Positions 42,449 to 50,754 of a stretch of DNA of 59,287 bases are shown piece by piece (positions within the stretch are counted from its first letter, which is position 1; every line of letters begins with the position of its first letter). The stretch lies in contig NZ_BONO01000029.1 of NCBI RefSeq assembly GCF_016862755.1, positions 1-59,287 of the forward strand. Direction: 5' to 3'. The DNA is from Cellulomonas pakistanensis. GTDB taxonomy: Bacteria; Actinomycetota; Actinomycetes; Actinomycetales; Cellulomonadaceae. The notes beneath the pieces were generated by a model that saw nothing but the letters and a program-made list of their open reading frames with translations, did not search any database and had not been told where the DNA came from. Made by a program: the position numbers and the translations under genes.

Positions 42449-43695
42449 GGGTGGTGTCCTTCCGACGGTGCGGTGGTGCTGGAGGGCGCCGGGACGCGGC
42501 CGGTCCACGGGTCGGTGCGCAGGGTGCTCACGCGGGTCTCCACCGTAGTGCCGCGGGCGGCCAGGTCGGCGCGCACGTCGCGCTCCGCGCCGCGCAGCCA
42601 CGGCCACTCCGAGGCGAAGTGCGCGGCGTCGACCAGGTACGGCGGGCTGGTGGCGGCCCCGCGCGCCTCGAACTCCGCGCGCTCCCGCAGCTCGGAGGCG
42701 GGGTGGTGCCGCAGGTCGGCGGTCAGGTAGGCGTCGGCGCCCGCGGCGCGGACGTCGTCGAACAGCGAGTCGCCCGACCCGCCGACGACCGCGACCGTCC
42801 GCACCGTGGCGTCCGGCGGGCCGGCGTAGCGGATGCCCTGCGCGGTGGCGGGCAGCGCGGCGGCGACCCGCTCGGCGAACGCGTGCAGGCTGAGCGGCTC
42901 GGCCAGGTGGCCGACGCGGCCCGTGCCGGTCGGGCCGTCCCAGGTCGCGAGCTCCAGGACGTCGAACGCGGGCTCCTCGTACGGGTGCGCGGCACGCATC
43001 GCGGCGACCACGGCGGCGCGGAGCCGGCGCGGGGCGACCATCTCGACGCGCGCCTCGACCACCCGGGCCGCCTCGCCGGCGCGGCCGATCGCGGGGGTCG
43101 CGGCGTCGGACGGCGTGAACGTGCCCTCGCCGGTGCTGGTCCACGCGCAGCGGCTGTACTCGCCGATCGCGCCGGCACCGGCCGCGGCCAGGGCGTCGAC
43201 CAGGCGCTCGGCGTCGCCGGCCGGGACGAACACGACGTGCTTGTCGAGCGGCTCCGCCGGCGCCGGGACGAGCGGGCGCAGGTCCTCGAGGCCGACCAGC
43301 CGGGCGAGCTCCTCGGCGACCCCGCCCGCGGCCGCGTCCGCGTTGGTGTGCGCCGTGTACAGGGCGACCCCGCCGCGGATCAGGCGGTGCAGCAGCGCGC
43401 CCTTCGCGGACGTGGCGGCGACCGAGTGGATCCCGCGCAGCAGCAGCGGGTGGTGCACGACGACCAGGTCGGCGCCCCAGTCGAGGGCCTCCTCGACGAC
43501 CGCGGCGACCGGATCGACGGCGAGCAGGATCCGGCGCACCGGCTGATCGGGGTCGCCGGTCACCAGGCCGACGCGATCCCAGGACTCCGCGGTGCGGGGC
43601 GGGTAGCGGCGCCCCAGCACGCCGACCACGTCGGCGAGGGTGGCGACCGGGTCGGACGGCGGGGTCGGCTGGGTCGACGGGGTCGGCTGGCTCAC
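42445..43695 (-). CDS. Nif3-like dinuclear metal-centre protein (GTP cyclohydrolase 1 type 2 family)
   Basis: 416 residues from the GTG at 43695 (an ATG at 43722 would add nine). The two Nif3 halves carry the metal-site motifs: DLVVVHHPLLLRG, YTAHTNADAAAGG, and near the end LTADLRHHPASE and LVDAAHFASEW. Between them (about 130-260) lies the PII-like insert with HVVFVPAGDAERLVDALAAAGAGAIGEYSRCAW and HPYEEPAFDVLEL. The protein forms a metal-containing hexamer in related species; true activity is unclear. GGGTAGG precedes the chosen start. The stop overlaps the next gene by four bases (GTGA). Confidence 0.88.
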   Translation of the reverse strand: MSQPTPSTQPTPPSDPVATLADVVGVLGRRYPPRTAESWDRVGLVTGDPDQPVRRILLAVDPVAAVVEEALDWGADLVVVHHPLLLRGIHSVAATSAKGALLHRLIRGGVALYTAHTNADAAAGGVAEELARLVGLEDLRPLVPAPAEPLDKHVVFVPAGDAERLVDALAAAGAGAIGEYSRCAWTSTGEGTFTPSDAATPAIGRAGEAARVVEARVEMVAPRRLRAAVVAAMRAAHPYEEPAFDVLELATWDGPTGTGRVGHLAEPLSLHAFAERVAAALPATAQGIRYAGPPDATVRTVAVVGGSGDSLFDDVRAAGADAYLTADLRHHPASELRERAEFEARGAATSPPYLVDAAHFASEWPWLRGAERDVRADLAARGTTVETRVSTLRTDPWTGRVPAPSSTTAPSEGHHP

Positions 43696-43776
43696 GCCGT
43701 CGAACCTACCCGTGCCGGTCATCCGCGCGCCGCCCCGTCGTCCGGTCCGGTCGCGTCCCGTCCGGTCGTGCCGCGG

Positions 43777-44823
43777 TCAGGGCAGCAGCATCGACTTGAT
43801 CGCGCGGCGCTCGTCCATCGCGGCGTACGCCTCGGCGACCTCGTCCAGCGGCAGCACCAGGTCGAACACCCTGCCCGGCTGGATCGTGCCCGACCACACC
43901 TCGGCGGCCAGCTCCTCGATGTACGCCCGCACCGGGGCGATCCCGCCGCGCACGCCGACGTTCGTGCCGAACATCTGCTGCACCGGGAGCTCCGGCCCGC
44001 CCGCCGGGACGCCGACGAACCCGACCTGCCCGCCCGGGCGCGCCGTGTCGAGCGCCTGCTGCATCGACTCCTTGGTGCCCACGCACTCCAGCACCTGGTC
44101 CGGGCCGCCGCCGAGCAGGTCGCGCACCGCCGCGGCGCCCTCGTCGCCGCGCTCGGCCACGACGTCGGTCGCGCCGAACTCGCGCGCCAGCGCCTGCCGG
44201 GACTCGTGCCGGGACAGCGCCACGACGCGCTCCGCGCCGAGGCGCTTCGCCGCGATCACCGCGCAGAGCCCGACCGCGCCGTCGCCGACGACCGCGACCG
44301 TCGAGCCCGGGCCGACGCCCGCGGACAGCGCCGCGTGGTGGCCGGTGCCCATGACGTCGGTCAGCGTGAGGACGTGCGGCAGCAGGTCGGCGTCGGGGGT
44401 GCCGGGCATCGCGACGAGCGTGCCGTCGGCGAGCGGGACCCGGACGAACTCGCCCTGGCCGGCGTCGGTGAACACGCCCTCGGCGTCGTCGCCGCCCCAG
44501 CCGCTGCTGTGCACGCAGGAGGTGTGCACGCCGTTGCGGCAGTGCGCGCACGTGCCGTCGGAGACGGTGAACGGCGCGACGACGAACTGGCCCGGGCGCA
44601 GCGTGCGGACGTCCGCGCCGACCTCCTCGACCACGCCGACGAACTCGTGCCCGATGCGGCGCGGCTGCTTCGTCGGCCGGACGCCGCGGTAGGGCCACAG
44701 GTCGGACCCGCACACGCAGGACGCCACGACGCGCACGAGGGCGTCGGTCGGGCGCTGGATCGCGGGGTCGGGGACCTGCTCGAGGCGGACGTCGCGGGGG
44801 CCGTGGATGAGGGTCGCTCGCAC
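43777..44823 (-). CDS. zinc-dependent alcohol dehydrogenase (MDR superfamily)
   Basis: 348 residues. Catalytic-zinc motifs are CVCGSDLWPYRG and GHEFVGVVEEVG; a structural-zinc lobe CAHCRNGVHTSC follows. The Rossmann motif VVGDGAVGLCAV near residue 175 binds NAD(P). The sequence resembles the widespread actinobacterial zinc ADH subgroup with IGHEFVG and VFDLVLPLDEVAEAYAAMDERRAIKSML at the end. Alcohol/aldehyde substrate unknown. The GTG start has a TAGGCT -10 box six bases upstream and no ribosome binding site. Confidence 0.87.
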   Translation of the reverse strand: MRATLIHGPRDVRLEQVPDPAIQRPTDALVRVVASCVCGSDLWPYRGVRPTKQPRRIGHEFVGVVEEVGADVRTLRPGQFVVAPFTVSDGTCAHCRNGVHTSCVHSSGWGGDDAEGVFTDAGQGEFVRVPLADGTLVAMPGTPDADLLPHVLTLTDVMGTGHHAALSAGVGPGSTVAVVGDGAVGLCAVIAAKRLGAERVVALSRHESRQALAREFGATDVVAERGDEGAAAVRDLLGGGPDQVLECVGTKESMQQALDTARPGGQVGFVGVPAGGPELPVQQMFGTNVGVRGGIAPVRAYIEELAAEVWSGTIQPGRVFDLVLPLDEVAEAYAAMDERRAIKSMLLP

Positions 44824-44829
44824 GGGGGC

Positions 44830-44835
44830 AGCCTA
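44830..44835 (-). promoter_or_regulatory. -10 box TAGGCT, leaderless layout (minus strand)
   Basis: On the minus strand TAGGCT is followed by GCCCCC and the GTG of the alcohol dehydrogenase gene. The rest of the 278-nt gap to the divergent HNH gene holds only G-rich sequence. Confidence 0.5.
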
Positions 44836-45089
44836 CGTCGGGGTGGGCCGACGGGCGGGTGCGGGGGTCGGCCGTCGGTCGGGCACTCGGCGGCGTGCCG
44901 GACCGGTGCCGGACCGCTGGCGGCGGGGGGGTCGGCGGGGTCGGCGTGGGCGCCGAGCAGGCGTGCGCGCCGGTGCGGCGCCGGGTCGCCCGCCCGCGGC
45001 GCGGCGGCACCGAACTGACCACAGGCGCGGGTGGCGTGCGTGGTCCACAGGCGCGAGTCGCCGGGGCGGGTCGTGTCGGTGGTCGTCGG

Positions 45090-45095
45090 TAGGGT
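45090..45095 (+). promoter_or_regulatory. -10 box TAGGGT for the HNH gene, leaderless layout
   Basis: TAGGGT is followed by TTTTCC and the ATG at 45102. The T-rich spacer stands out in this GC-rich region. Confidence 0.5.
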
Positions 45096-45101
45096 TTTTC
45101 C

Positions 45102-47096
45102 ATGGATGACCTGCAGCGATGCACCGACGGCGACGAGGCCGCCGCCGCCGTGCTGCCGGTCTACGGGGCCGACGGGACGTGCCTGACGGACTACGGGCCG
45201 GACCCGGTGGTGGCGGCTGGCGGGTCTCCCCGGACCGGCGAGCAGCGGCAGGCGGAAGCGATCGCTGCCTGCCCGCCCGGGCCGAAGCTCGACGCCTGGC
45301 TGCGCGGGCTGGACCTGACGGTGCTGTCGCCGATGATCTTGATGGAGGTCGTGGCCGCCCGGTCCCGGATGGAGGCGCATCAGCACGCGGGCACGCTGGA
45401 GGCGATCGCGGAGCTGGCCTCGCGGCCGGAGATGAGCCCGGACTGGTCCCCGCTGGCGGGGGCGCCGCCGGTCCAGTCGTCGGTCGCCGGCGACGAGATC
45501 TCGGCGCGGCTCGGGTGGTCGAGGGGTGCCGCGAGCAAGGCCGTGCACCGGGCACTGGTGCTCGACGGGATGCTCACCGCCACCGCCGAGGCGCTGCAGA
45601 CCGGGCACATCGACGCCGCGAAGGCCGAGGTCCTGGCGTCCGGGCTGGCGGACGTGCCGTGGCAGGCGGCCCACGCCGTGGAGGACGCGGTCCTCCCGGA
45701 CGCCGACCAGTGCTCGGTGGCCGAGTTCCGCCAGCGCGTCGCGCGGGAGATCCGGCTGGTCGACGCCGAGGGTGCCGCCGGTCGGCACCAGCACGCCCGA
45801 CGCACGCGCCGGGTGACCCACCCGCAGGCCCGGCCGCACGGGATGGCCGCGATGTGGGTCGTCATGGCAGCGGAGGACGCCACCCGGGTCGACGGCGTCC
45901 TGGACCACGCCGCACGGGCCGCCCAGGCCGTCGGGGACGGGCGGACGCTGGACCAGCTGCGCGCCGACGGGCTGCGGGACCTGGTCGTCGGGGACGTCCC
46001 GCCCGCGGACGGCCCGGCGGTCGAGGTGCACCTCGACCCACCCGCACCGGCTCCGGTGCCGGTGCCGGTGCCGGAGCCGCCGCAACGCCCGGTCCCCGAC
46101 CTGGTGACCACCGTCCGCCGGAGGTCCGCGCGCCCCGAGCAGACCGAGCCCCGCCCGACCGCCACGCTCATCCCCGTCGCCGTCCCCGAGCCCGCGACGC
46201 CCGAACCCGCCGCACCCGAGCCCGCCACGCTCGTCCCCGTCCCCGCGCCCACCCCTCCGGAGCCCACCGCACCCGAGCCCGCCCCGCCGGAGCCCACAGC
46301 ACCCGAGCCCGCCCCGCCGGAGCCCGCCGCACTCGAGCCCACCGCACCCGACTCCGCGGCACCCGAGCCCACCCCGCCGGAGCCCACGGCACCCGACTTC
46401 GCGGCACCGCGATTCGCCGTGCCAACGCCCAGCGCTCTGACCGCCGTGGCGAGCGCGCCCGCCGCATCCGAGTCCCCCGCGCCTGCACCCGCATCCGCGT
46501 CCCCCGCCACGACGCCGGCCCAGCCGCGCGCCGGGCACTGCGGCTGCGCCCGCCCCGGCGCCGAGGTCCGCGTCACCATCTCCGCGGCCACCCTCCTCGG
46601 CCTCGACGACGCCCCCGCCGACCTCGACGGCTACGGCCCCATCGATGCCGTCGCCGCCCGAGCACTGGCCGCCGGCGGCGTGTGGCGGCGGGTCGTCACC
46701 GACCCCCGCACCGGCCGCGTCCTCGACGTCGGGCGCGAGCGCTACCGGCCCACCGCGGCGCTGGCCGAGCTCGTCCGCACCCGCGACCGCACCTGCGCGT
46801 TTCCCGGCTGCACGGTCCCCGCCCGCCGCGCCGACCTCGACCACACCGTCGAGTACCACCCACAACCCGGCGCGCCCCCGGACCAGCCCCTAGGCCGCAC
46901 CGACGCCGACAACCTCGGCCCCCTGTGCCGCCGCCACCACCGCCTCAAGACCGACGGCGGCTTCCGGCTGCGCCAGATCGAACCCGGGCTGTTCGAGTGG
47001 CTCACCCCCACCGGCCACCGCTACCTCGTGCGCCCCGGCACCGGCCAGGCCCACGACGCCACCACCGACCCGCACGACGCACCCCCGCCGTTCTGA
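45102..47096 (+). CDS. DUF222/HNH endonuclease-family protein (13E12-repeat type)
   Basis: 664 residues. An N-terminal DUF222 helical domain (about 60-310, including LDGMLTATAEALQTGHIDAAKAEVLASGL) is followed by a long Pro/Glu/Ala linker (about 300-480) and a C-terminal HNH nuclease domain (about 560-650) with CAFPGC, RRADLDHTVEY and NLGPLCRRHHRLKT, so both zinc cysteines and the catalytic His are kept. Family members are abundant in actinobacteria; whether they are mobile, defensive or housekeeping is unsettled. The final residues and DNA are nearly the same as the fragment at 1-57. Start set by the -10 box six bases upstream. Confidence 0.85.
   Translation: MDDLQRCTDGDEAAAAVLPVYGADGTCLTDYGPDPVVAAGGSPRTGEQRQAEAIAACPPGPKLDAWLRGLDLTVLSPMILMEVVAARSRMEAHQHAGTLEAIAELASRPEMSPDWSPLAGAPPVQSSVAGDEISARLGWSRGAASKAVHRALVLDGMLTATAEALQTGHIDAAKAEVLASGLADVPWQAAHAVEDAVLPDADQCSVAEFRQRVAREIRLVDAEGAAGRHQHARRTRRVTHPQARPHGMAAMWVVMAAEDATRVDGVLDHAARAAQAVGDGRTLDQLRADGLRDLVVGDVPPADGPAVEVHLDPPAPAPVPVPVPEPPQRPVPDLVTTVRRRSARPEQTEPRPTATLIPVAVPEPATPEPAAPEPATLVPVPAPTPPEPTAPEPAPPEPTAPEPAPPEPAALEPTAPDSAAPEPTPPEPTAPDFAAPRFAVPTPSALTAVASAPAASESPAPAPASASPATTPAQPRAGHCGCARPGAEVRVTISAATLLGLDDAPADLDGYGPIDAVAARALAAGGVWRRVVTDPRTGRVLDVGRERYRPTAALAELVRTRDRTCAFPGCTVPARRADLDHTVEYHPQPGAPPDQPLGRTDADNLGPLCRRHHRLKTDGGFRLRQIEPGLFEWLTPTGHRYLVRPGTGQAHDATTDPHDAPPPF
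46189..46400 (+). repeat. PEP-rich coding tandem repeat in the HNH gene linker
   Basis: Repeats of CCGGAGCCCACCGCACCC and close variants encode APEPAPPEPTAPEP units. Phase is kept, so the linker is a repeat-length-variable tether between DUF222 and HNH domains. Confidence 0.65.
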
Positions 47097-47152
47097 CCGG
47101 CCCCGCCCGCCAGCCCTCGTCCGTGTCGGTGGCGCACGGCACACTGGCACCC

Positions 47153-47866
47153 ATGTGTGGCCGCTACGCGCAGACCCGAGCCGAGGACCAGCTCGAGCGC
47201 GACCTCGCGATCGACCGGATCCTCGGCGAGCACCCGGGCCCGTCCTGGAACGTCGCCCCGACCCAGGACGTCCCCGTGGTGCTGGAGCGCGTCGAGGACG
47301 ACGGTCCGCAGCGCCAGCTCCGGCAGGCTCGCTGGGGCCTCGTGCCGTCGTGGGCCAAGGACGTGTCGATCGGCTCGCGCATGATCAACGCCCGCTCGGA
47401 GACCGTGCTCGACAAGCCGGCGTTCCGGAAGGCCGCGGCCAAGCGGCGCGCGCTGGTGCCGATGGACGGCTACTACGAGTGGCAGGCCAACGAGCGCGGC
47501 CCCAAGACGCCGTACTTCCTGCACGGCGCCGAGCCGCTCGCCGCCGCCGGCCTGTACGAGCTGTGGCGCGACCACTCGAAGGCCGACGACGACCCGGCGC
47601 GCTGGCTCTGGACCGTCACGATCATCACGCGGCCCGCGACCGACAGCCTCGGCCACATCCACGACCGCTGCCCCGTGCTGCTGCCCGGGCACCTGTGGGA
47701 CGAGTGGCTCGACCCGTCGATCACCGCCGCGGACGAGGTCGGCGCCATGCTGGTGAACGTCCCGGAGCCGCACCTGACCCCCCGCGAGGTCGGCCGGGCC
47801 GTCGGCAACGTGGCGAACGACGGACCGGGGCTCGTGGAGCCGGTGACGCCGGCCGCCGACGCCTGA
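47153..47866 (+). CDS. SOS response-associated peptidase / abasic-site crosslinking protein (YedK/HMCES family)
   Basis: 237 residues. It starts MCGRYAQ, with Cys2 being the residue that, after methionine removal, forms the covalent link with abasic sites in single-stranded DNA. WNVAPTQDVPVV, RWGLVPSW, INARSETV, MDGYYEWQ (catalytic Glu) and the HIHDRCPVLL histidine motif are all present, so it looks fully active. It protects abasic sites in ssDNA. CACACT ends seven bases before the ATG, with no ribosome binding site. It is preceded by the HNH gene with a 56-nt gap; no functional link is proven. Confidence 0.9.
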   Translation: MCGRYAQTRAEDQLERDLAIDRILGEHPGPSWNVAPTQDVPVVLERVEDDGPQRQLRQARWGLVPSWAKDVSIGSRMINARSETVLDKPAFRKAAAKRRALVPMDGYYEWQANERGPKTPYFLHGAEPLAAAGLYELWRDHSKADDDPARWLWTVTIITRPATDSLGHIHDRCPVLLPGHLWDEWLDPSITAADEVGAMLVNVPEPHLTPREVGRAVGNVANDGPGLVEPVTPAADA

Positions 47867-47875
47867 GCGGCGCCC

Positions 47876-48718
47876 TCAGGCCGCCGCGCGGACCTTCGCC
47901 GCCTTCCAGTACCCGCAGAACGTCACGTCCTGCTTGGGGACCCCGGCCGCGACCCAGTGCCGCCGCGCCCCGGCGACGAGCGCCTGCTCCCCCACGACCC
48001 AGGCCGTGACCGGCCCGGCCGGCACGGGCAGCGCCTCGACGGTCGCGAGCGCCGCGGGACCCGGCAGCGCGTGCGGGTCGTCGCGCACCACCCAGCGCAC
48101 CGCCACGCCGGCGGGTCGGTCGAGCTCCCGGACGTCGTCGGCGTGCGGCACCTCGACCACCGCCACGCCGGTCACGTGCCGGCCGAGCGACGCGAGCACC
48201 CCGGCGACGGCGGGCAGCCCGGTCTCGTCGGCGACCAGCAGCACCCGGTCGTGCGCCGCGGCGGCGGGGAACGTGATGCCCTCGTCGAGGATCGCCACGG
48301 CGTCGCCCGGCGCGCAGGTCTGCGCCCAGGTCGCGGCGGGACCGGACGTGCCGTCCTCCGGCGAGCCGTGCAGCACGAAGTCGACGTCCAGCTCCGCGCC
48401 CTCGGGGCCGTCGGGCCGGTACGCGCGCACCGTGTAGTTCCGCAGGACCGGCCGCTGGGTGCGCGCGATCGCCAGGTACTTGAGGTACGCCAGGGTGTCG
48501 AGCTTGTTCGGCAGCCGGGACAGCACCGCGTCGTCGGCGACCGGGATGAACAGCCGGAACCACTGGTCGTAGCCCATGGGCCGGAACCGCGCCGCGTCCT
48601 CGCCGCCGAGCGTGACCCGGACGAAGCCGGTGGACACGCGCTCGGTGCGGAGCACCTCCAGGGTCAGCAGCTCGGTGACCTCGGGCTTGCGCCGGCTCTC
48701 GGCGGTGCTGCGGGCCAC
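47876..48718 (-). CDS. siderophore-interacting FAD/NAD(P)H ferric-siderophore reductase family protein
   Basis: 280 residues of the ViuB/SIP family. The FAD-binding barrel is at the N-terminus (LEVLRTERVSTGFVRVTLGGED, then RNYTVRAYRP as the FAD motif), followed by DVDFVLHG and the NAD(P)-binding half (VLLVADETGLPAVAGVL; VVGEQALVAGARRH; FCGYWK at the end). Such enzymes reduce Fe(III) in siderophores to free the iron in the cytoplasm. A DtxR/IdeR box overlaps the promoter, so it should be switched off when iron is plentiful. GAGGAG precedes the GTG start. No siderophore uptake genes are adjacent. Confidence 0.9.
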   Translation of the reverse strand: MARSTAESRRKPEVTELLTLEVLRTERVSTGFVRVTLGGEDAARFRPMGYDQWFRLFIPVADDAVLSRLPNKLDTLAYLKYLAIARTQRPVLRNYTVRAYRPDGPEGAELDVDFVLHGSPEDGTSGPAATWAQTCAPGDAVAILDEGITFPAAAAHDRVLLVADETGLPAVAGVLASLGRHVTGVAVVEVPHADDVRELDRPAGVAVRWVVRDDPHALPGPAALATVEALPVPAGPVTAWVVGEQALVAGARRHWVAAGVPKQDVTFCGYWKAAKVRAAA

Positions 48719-48744
48719 GGTGCGCTCCTCGGGTCGACGGCGTT

Positions 48745-48762
48745 GGTAAGGCTATCCTTACC
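48745..48762 (-). promoter_or_regulatory. DtxR/IdeR iron box before the siderophore-interacting gene
   Basis: GGTAAGGCTATCCTTACC is an inverted repeat (7-bp arms around a 4-bp centre) that, on the minus strand, contains the core AGGATAGCCT-ACC of the DtxR/IdeR consensus. TAGCCT inside it is also a plausible -10, so the regulator would block the promoter directly. Confidence 0.82.
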
Positions 48763-48827
48763 GGCTCGCGACCGTAGCAGCCCGGCCGCCCCGGGCGGTA
48801 TCCCCGACCGCCGCCGGCGCCGGCCCG

Positions 48828-49373
48828 TCAGGACACCCGGCCGAGGGCGACCGCCGCGTGCAGCAGAGCGCCGAGCGTCTCGTTGTCCGTGATCGCGCCC
48901 TCCCGCACCAGGTGCAGGAGCTGCGGCCACGGCACGCGGAGCAGCCCGACGATGCCCTCCTCGTCCTGGGCGTGCGCCTCGTCGGCGGGCCGCAGGCCCC
49001 GGGCGAGCAGCACGTGCCCGGGGGCGTGCGCGACGCCGTTCAGCGAGAATACCGGGCCGAGGTGCGTCCACTCGTCGGCGGCGAGCCCCGTCTCCTCGCG
49101 GAGCTCCCGGCGCGCGGCGACCAGCGGGTCCTCGCCGTCCGAGCCGCCCGCCGGCACCTCGAGGGACACGGCCCCGGTCGTGTACCGCTCGACCTCGACC
49201 AGCACGACCTCGTCGTCGTCGGTGACCGGGACGACGAACACCGCGGGGTGCCGGACCTCGACGACGCCGTACGCGCCGTCACCGCCGTCGGGCCGGGTCA
49301 CGGCGTCCTCCCGGACCCGGATCCAGGCGTTCTCGTAGACGGTGCGGGAGTCGTGGGCGTGCCAGGCGGACAT
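48828..49373 (-). CDS. NUDIX hydrolase (ADP-ribose pyrophosphatase-like)
   Basis: 181 residues from the ATG at 49373; an ATG at 49382 adds three. The Nudix box is intact: GGSDGEDPLVAARRELREETGLAADEW (GX5EX7REUXEEXGU pattern), preceded by VVLVEVERYTTGAVSLEVPAG. The arrangement resembles ADP-ribose/ADP-sugar diphosphatases, but the nucleotide substrate is not certain. It ends 66 nt from the divergently oriented DtxR box and starts 59 nt from the stop of the repeat protein. Confidence 0.82.
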   Translation of the reverse strand: MSAWHAHDSRTVYENAWIRVREDAVTRPDGGDGAYGVVEVRHPAVFVVPVTDDDEVVLVEVERYTTGAVSLEVPAGGSDGEDPLVAARRELREETGLAADEWTHLGPVFSLNGVAHAPGHVLLARGLRPADEAHAQDEEGIVGLLRVPWPQLLHLVREGAITDNETLGALLHAAVALGRVS

Positions 49374-49431
49374 GCCCGCCATCGTGCCAGCCGCGGCACC
49401 GCGGCACCGCGGCCCGGCCGCCGGGCGCCGG

Positions 49432-50607
49432 TCAGCGCCGCCGGCCGCCGGTCCGGCGGGAGCCGTACCCCACCAGGTGGGCGGCGCCGAGCACGACCAG
49501 CCCCAGGCCGACCGCACCGACCGCGCCCGCGGCCAGGCCGGCGGCGTCCGAGCCGGTGGTGGCGAGCACGGCCGACCCTGCGCCGTCCGCGCCCGGCACG
49601 CCGGCTGCGCCCGCGGGGCCCGCCGCGTCCTCGAGCGCCGGCCGCACGCCCGCCGGGTCGCCGCCCGCCGCGGCCACGGCCGCCGCGTCGCCGCCCGCCG
49701 GGTCCACGCCCGCCGCCGCGACGCACGACTCCGTGCCCGGCGACCCGGGCACCTCGTCGAGCACCGCCGGGTGCGTGATCGTCCGCCCGGGGTGCTCGAC
49801 GGTCTCCGCCGGGTGCTCGACCGCCCGGGCCGGGTGCTCGACCGTCTCGGCGAGGTGCGTCACCACGGACGCCGGGTGCTCGACGGTCTCGGCGGGGTGC
49901 TCGACGATCCCCCACTCGTCGGGGACCTCGACGGTCCGGGTCTCGGCGGGGTGCTCCACCACGTGGGTCTCGGCGGCGTGCTCCACCGTCTCGGTCCACG
50001 CGGCGCGGTCGACGACCGTCTCGGTCCACGCCGGGGTGACGACCGCCTCCCGCTGGTCCACCACCTGCCAGCCGTTGCCGGGGAACGTCGACCGGTCCGC
50101 GGTCCAGGACTCGCCGTTGCCGTTCTTCTGCCGCATCAGCCACTCGGTCCGGGTGACGGCCGGGTGCTCGACGGCGTGCGTCTCGGCGGGGTGCTCGATC
50201 GTCTCGGTCCACGCGGGGCGGTCGACGACCGTCTCCGCCCACGCGGGCGTGACGACCTCCTCGACCGTGTGCGCCGGCGTGACCAGCACGGTCTCCGTCC
50301 ACGCCTCGCGCACCGTCTCGGTCCACCCCGGGACCTCCTCGGTCCGCGCCTCGCGGACGGTCTCGGTCCACGCCGGCAGCTCCTCGGTCCACGCCTCGCG
50401 GACGACCTCGGTCCACCCGGGCACGTGCTCGGTCCAGCCGGCGGACCCCAGCACGGAGGTCGGCGCGGTCGGGGCATCGACGGTGCACACGACGCCGTGC
50501 CCGGCCGGCACCGCCGCGAGGTCCGCCGCCGGCGCCGCGGGGGCGGCCGGGAGGACGAGCGTCGCTCCGGAGACGGACGCGGCGAGGACGAGGGCGGCGG
50601 ACGACAT
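49432..50607 (-). CDS. LATTG-anchored repeat surface protein of unknown function
   Basis: 391 residues. An N-terminal hydrophobic segment (about 1-30) looks like a signal peptide, though it lacks basic residues before the core. Residues about 55-145 are WTE repeats (AWTETVRE, GWTEVVRE, PAWTETV). A unique module follows (about 150-185: RTEWLMRQKNGNGESW, STFPGNGWQVVDQRE), then more WTETV repeats and heptads of EHPAETV (about 215-275). The tail has LATTG, a hydrophobic stretch and RRTGGRRR, the layout of a class E sortase substrate. GGAG precedes the ATG. No sortase gene is nearby. Function unknown; the repeats may form an elongated wall-bound stalk. Confidence 0.78.
   Translation of the reverse strand: MSSAALVLAASVSGATLVLPAAPAAPAADLAAVPAGHGVVCTVDAPTAPTSVLGSAGWTEHVPGWTEVVREAWTEELPAWTETVREARTEEVPGWTETVREAWTETVLVTPAHTVEEVVTPAWAETVVDRPAWTETIEHPAETHAVEHPAVTRTEWLMRQKNGNGESWTADRSTFPGNGWQVVDQREAVVTPAWTETVVDRAAWTETVEHAAETHVVEHPAETRTVEVPDEWGIVEHPAETVEHPASVVTHLAETVEHPARAVEHPAETVEHPGRTITHPAVLDEVPGSPGTESCVAAAGVDPAGGDAAAVAAAGGDPAGVRPALEDAAGPAGAAGVPGADGAGSAVLATTGSDAAGLAAGAVGAVGLGLVVLGAAHLVGYGSRRTGGRRR
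49761..49911 (-). repeat. about seven 21-bp coding repeats (EHPAETV heptads)
   Basis: The unit CGGGTGCTCGACGGTCTCGGC (plus-strand reading) recurs in phase about seven times with substitutions, giving heptads EHPAETV, EHPASVV, THLAETV, EHPARAV, EHPAETV, EHPGRTI. It is a minisatellite likely to vary in copy number among strains. Confidence 0.7.
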
Positions 50608-50754
50608 GACGGGCTCCTGGTGGCTCCGCGGGGACGGCCTGCCCGCCCCCGGTGATGTCGTCCACGGTCCCGCCGCGGGCACCCCCGCGACCTCGTCCGA
50701 CCGGCTCGTCCCGCCCGGTCCGATCGGATGCTCCTCGACGACGACGCCGGCCCC

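Noticed and set aside
45102..47096. HNH gene as part of an anti-phage island
   Set aside because: No other defence genes, integrase or tRNA attachment site nearby; the flanks are ordinary metabolic genes.
49761..49911. Possible CRISPR-like repeats
   Set aside because: The 21-bp units are in phase with a coding frame and encode heptads, with no spacers.
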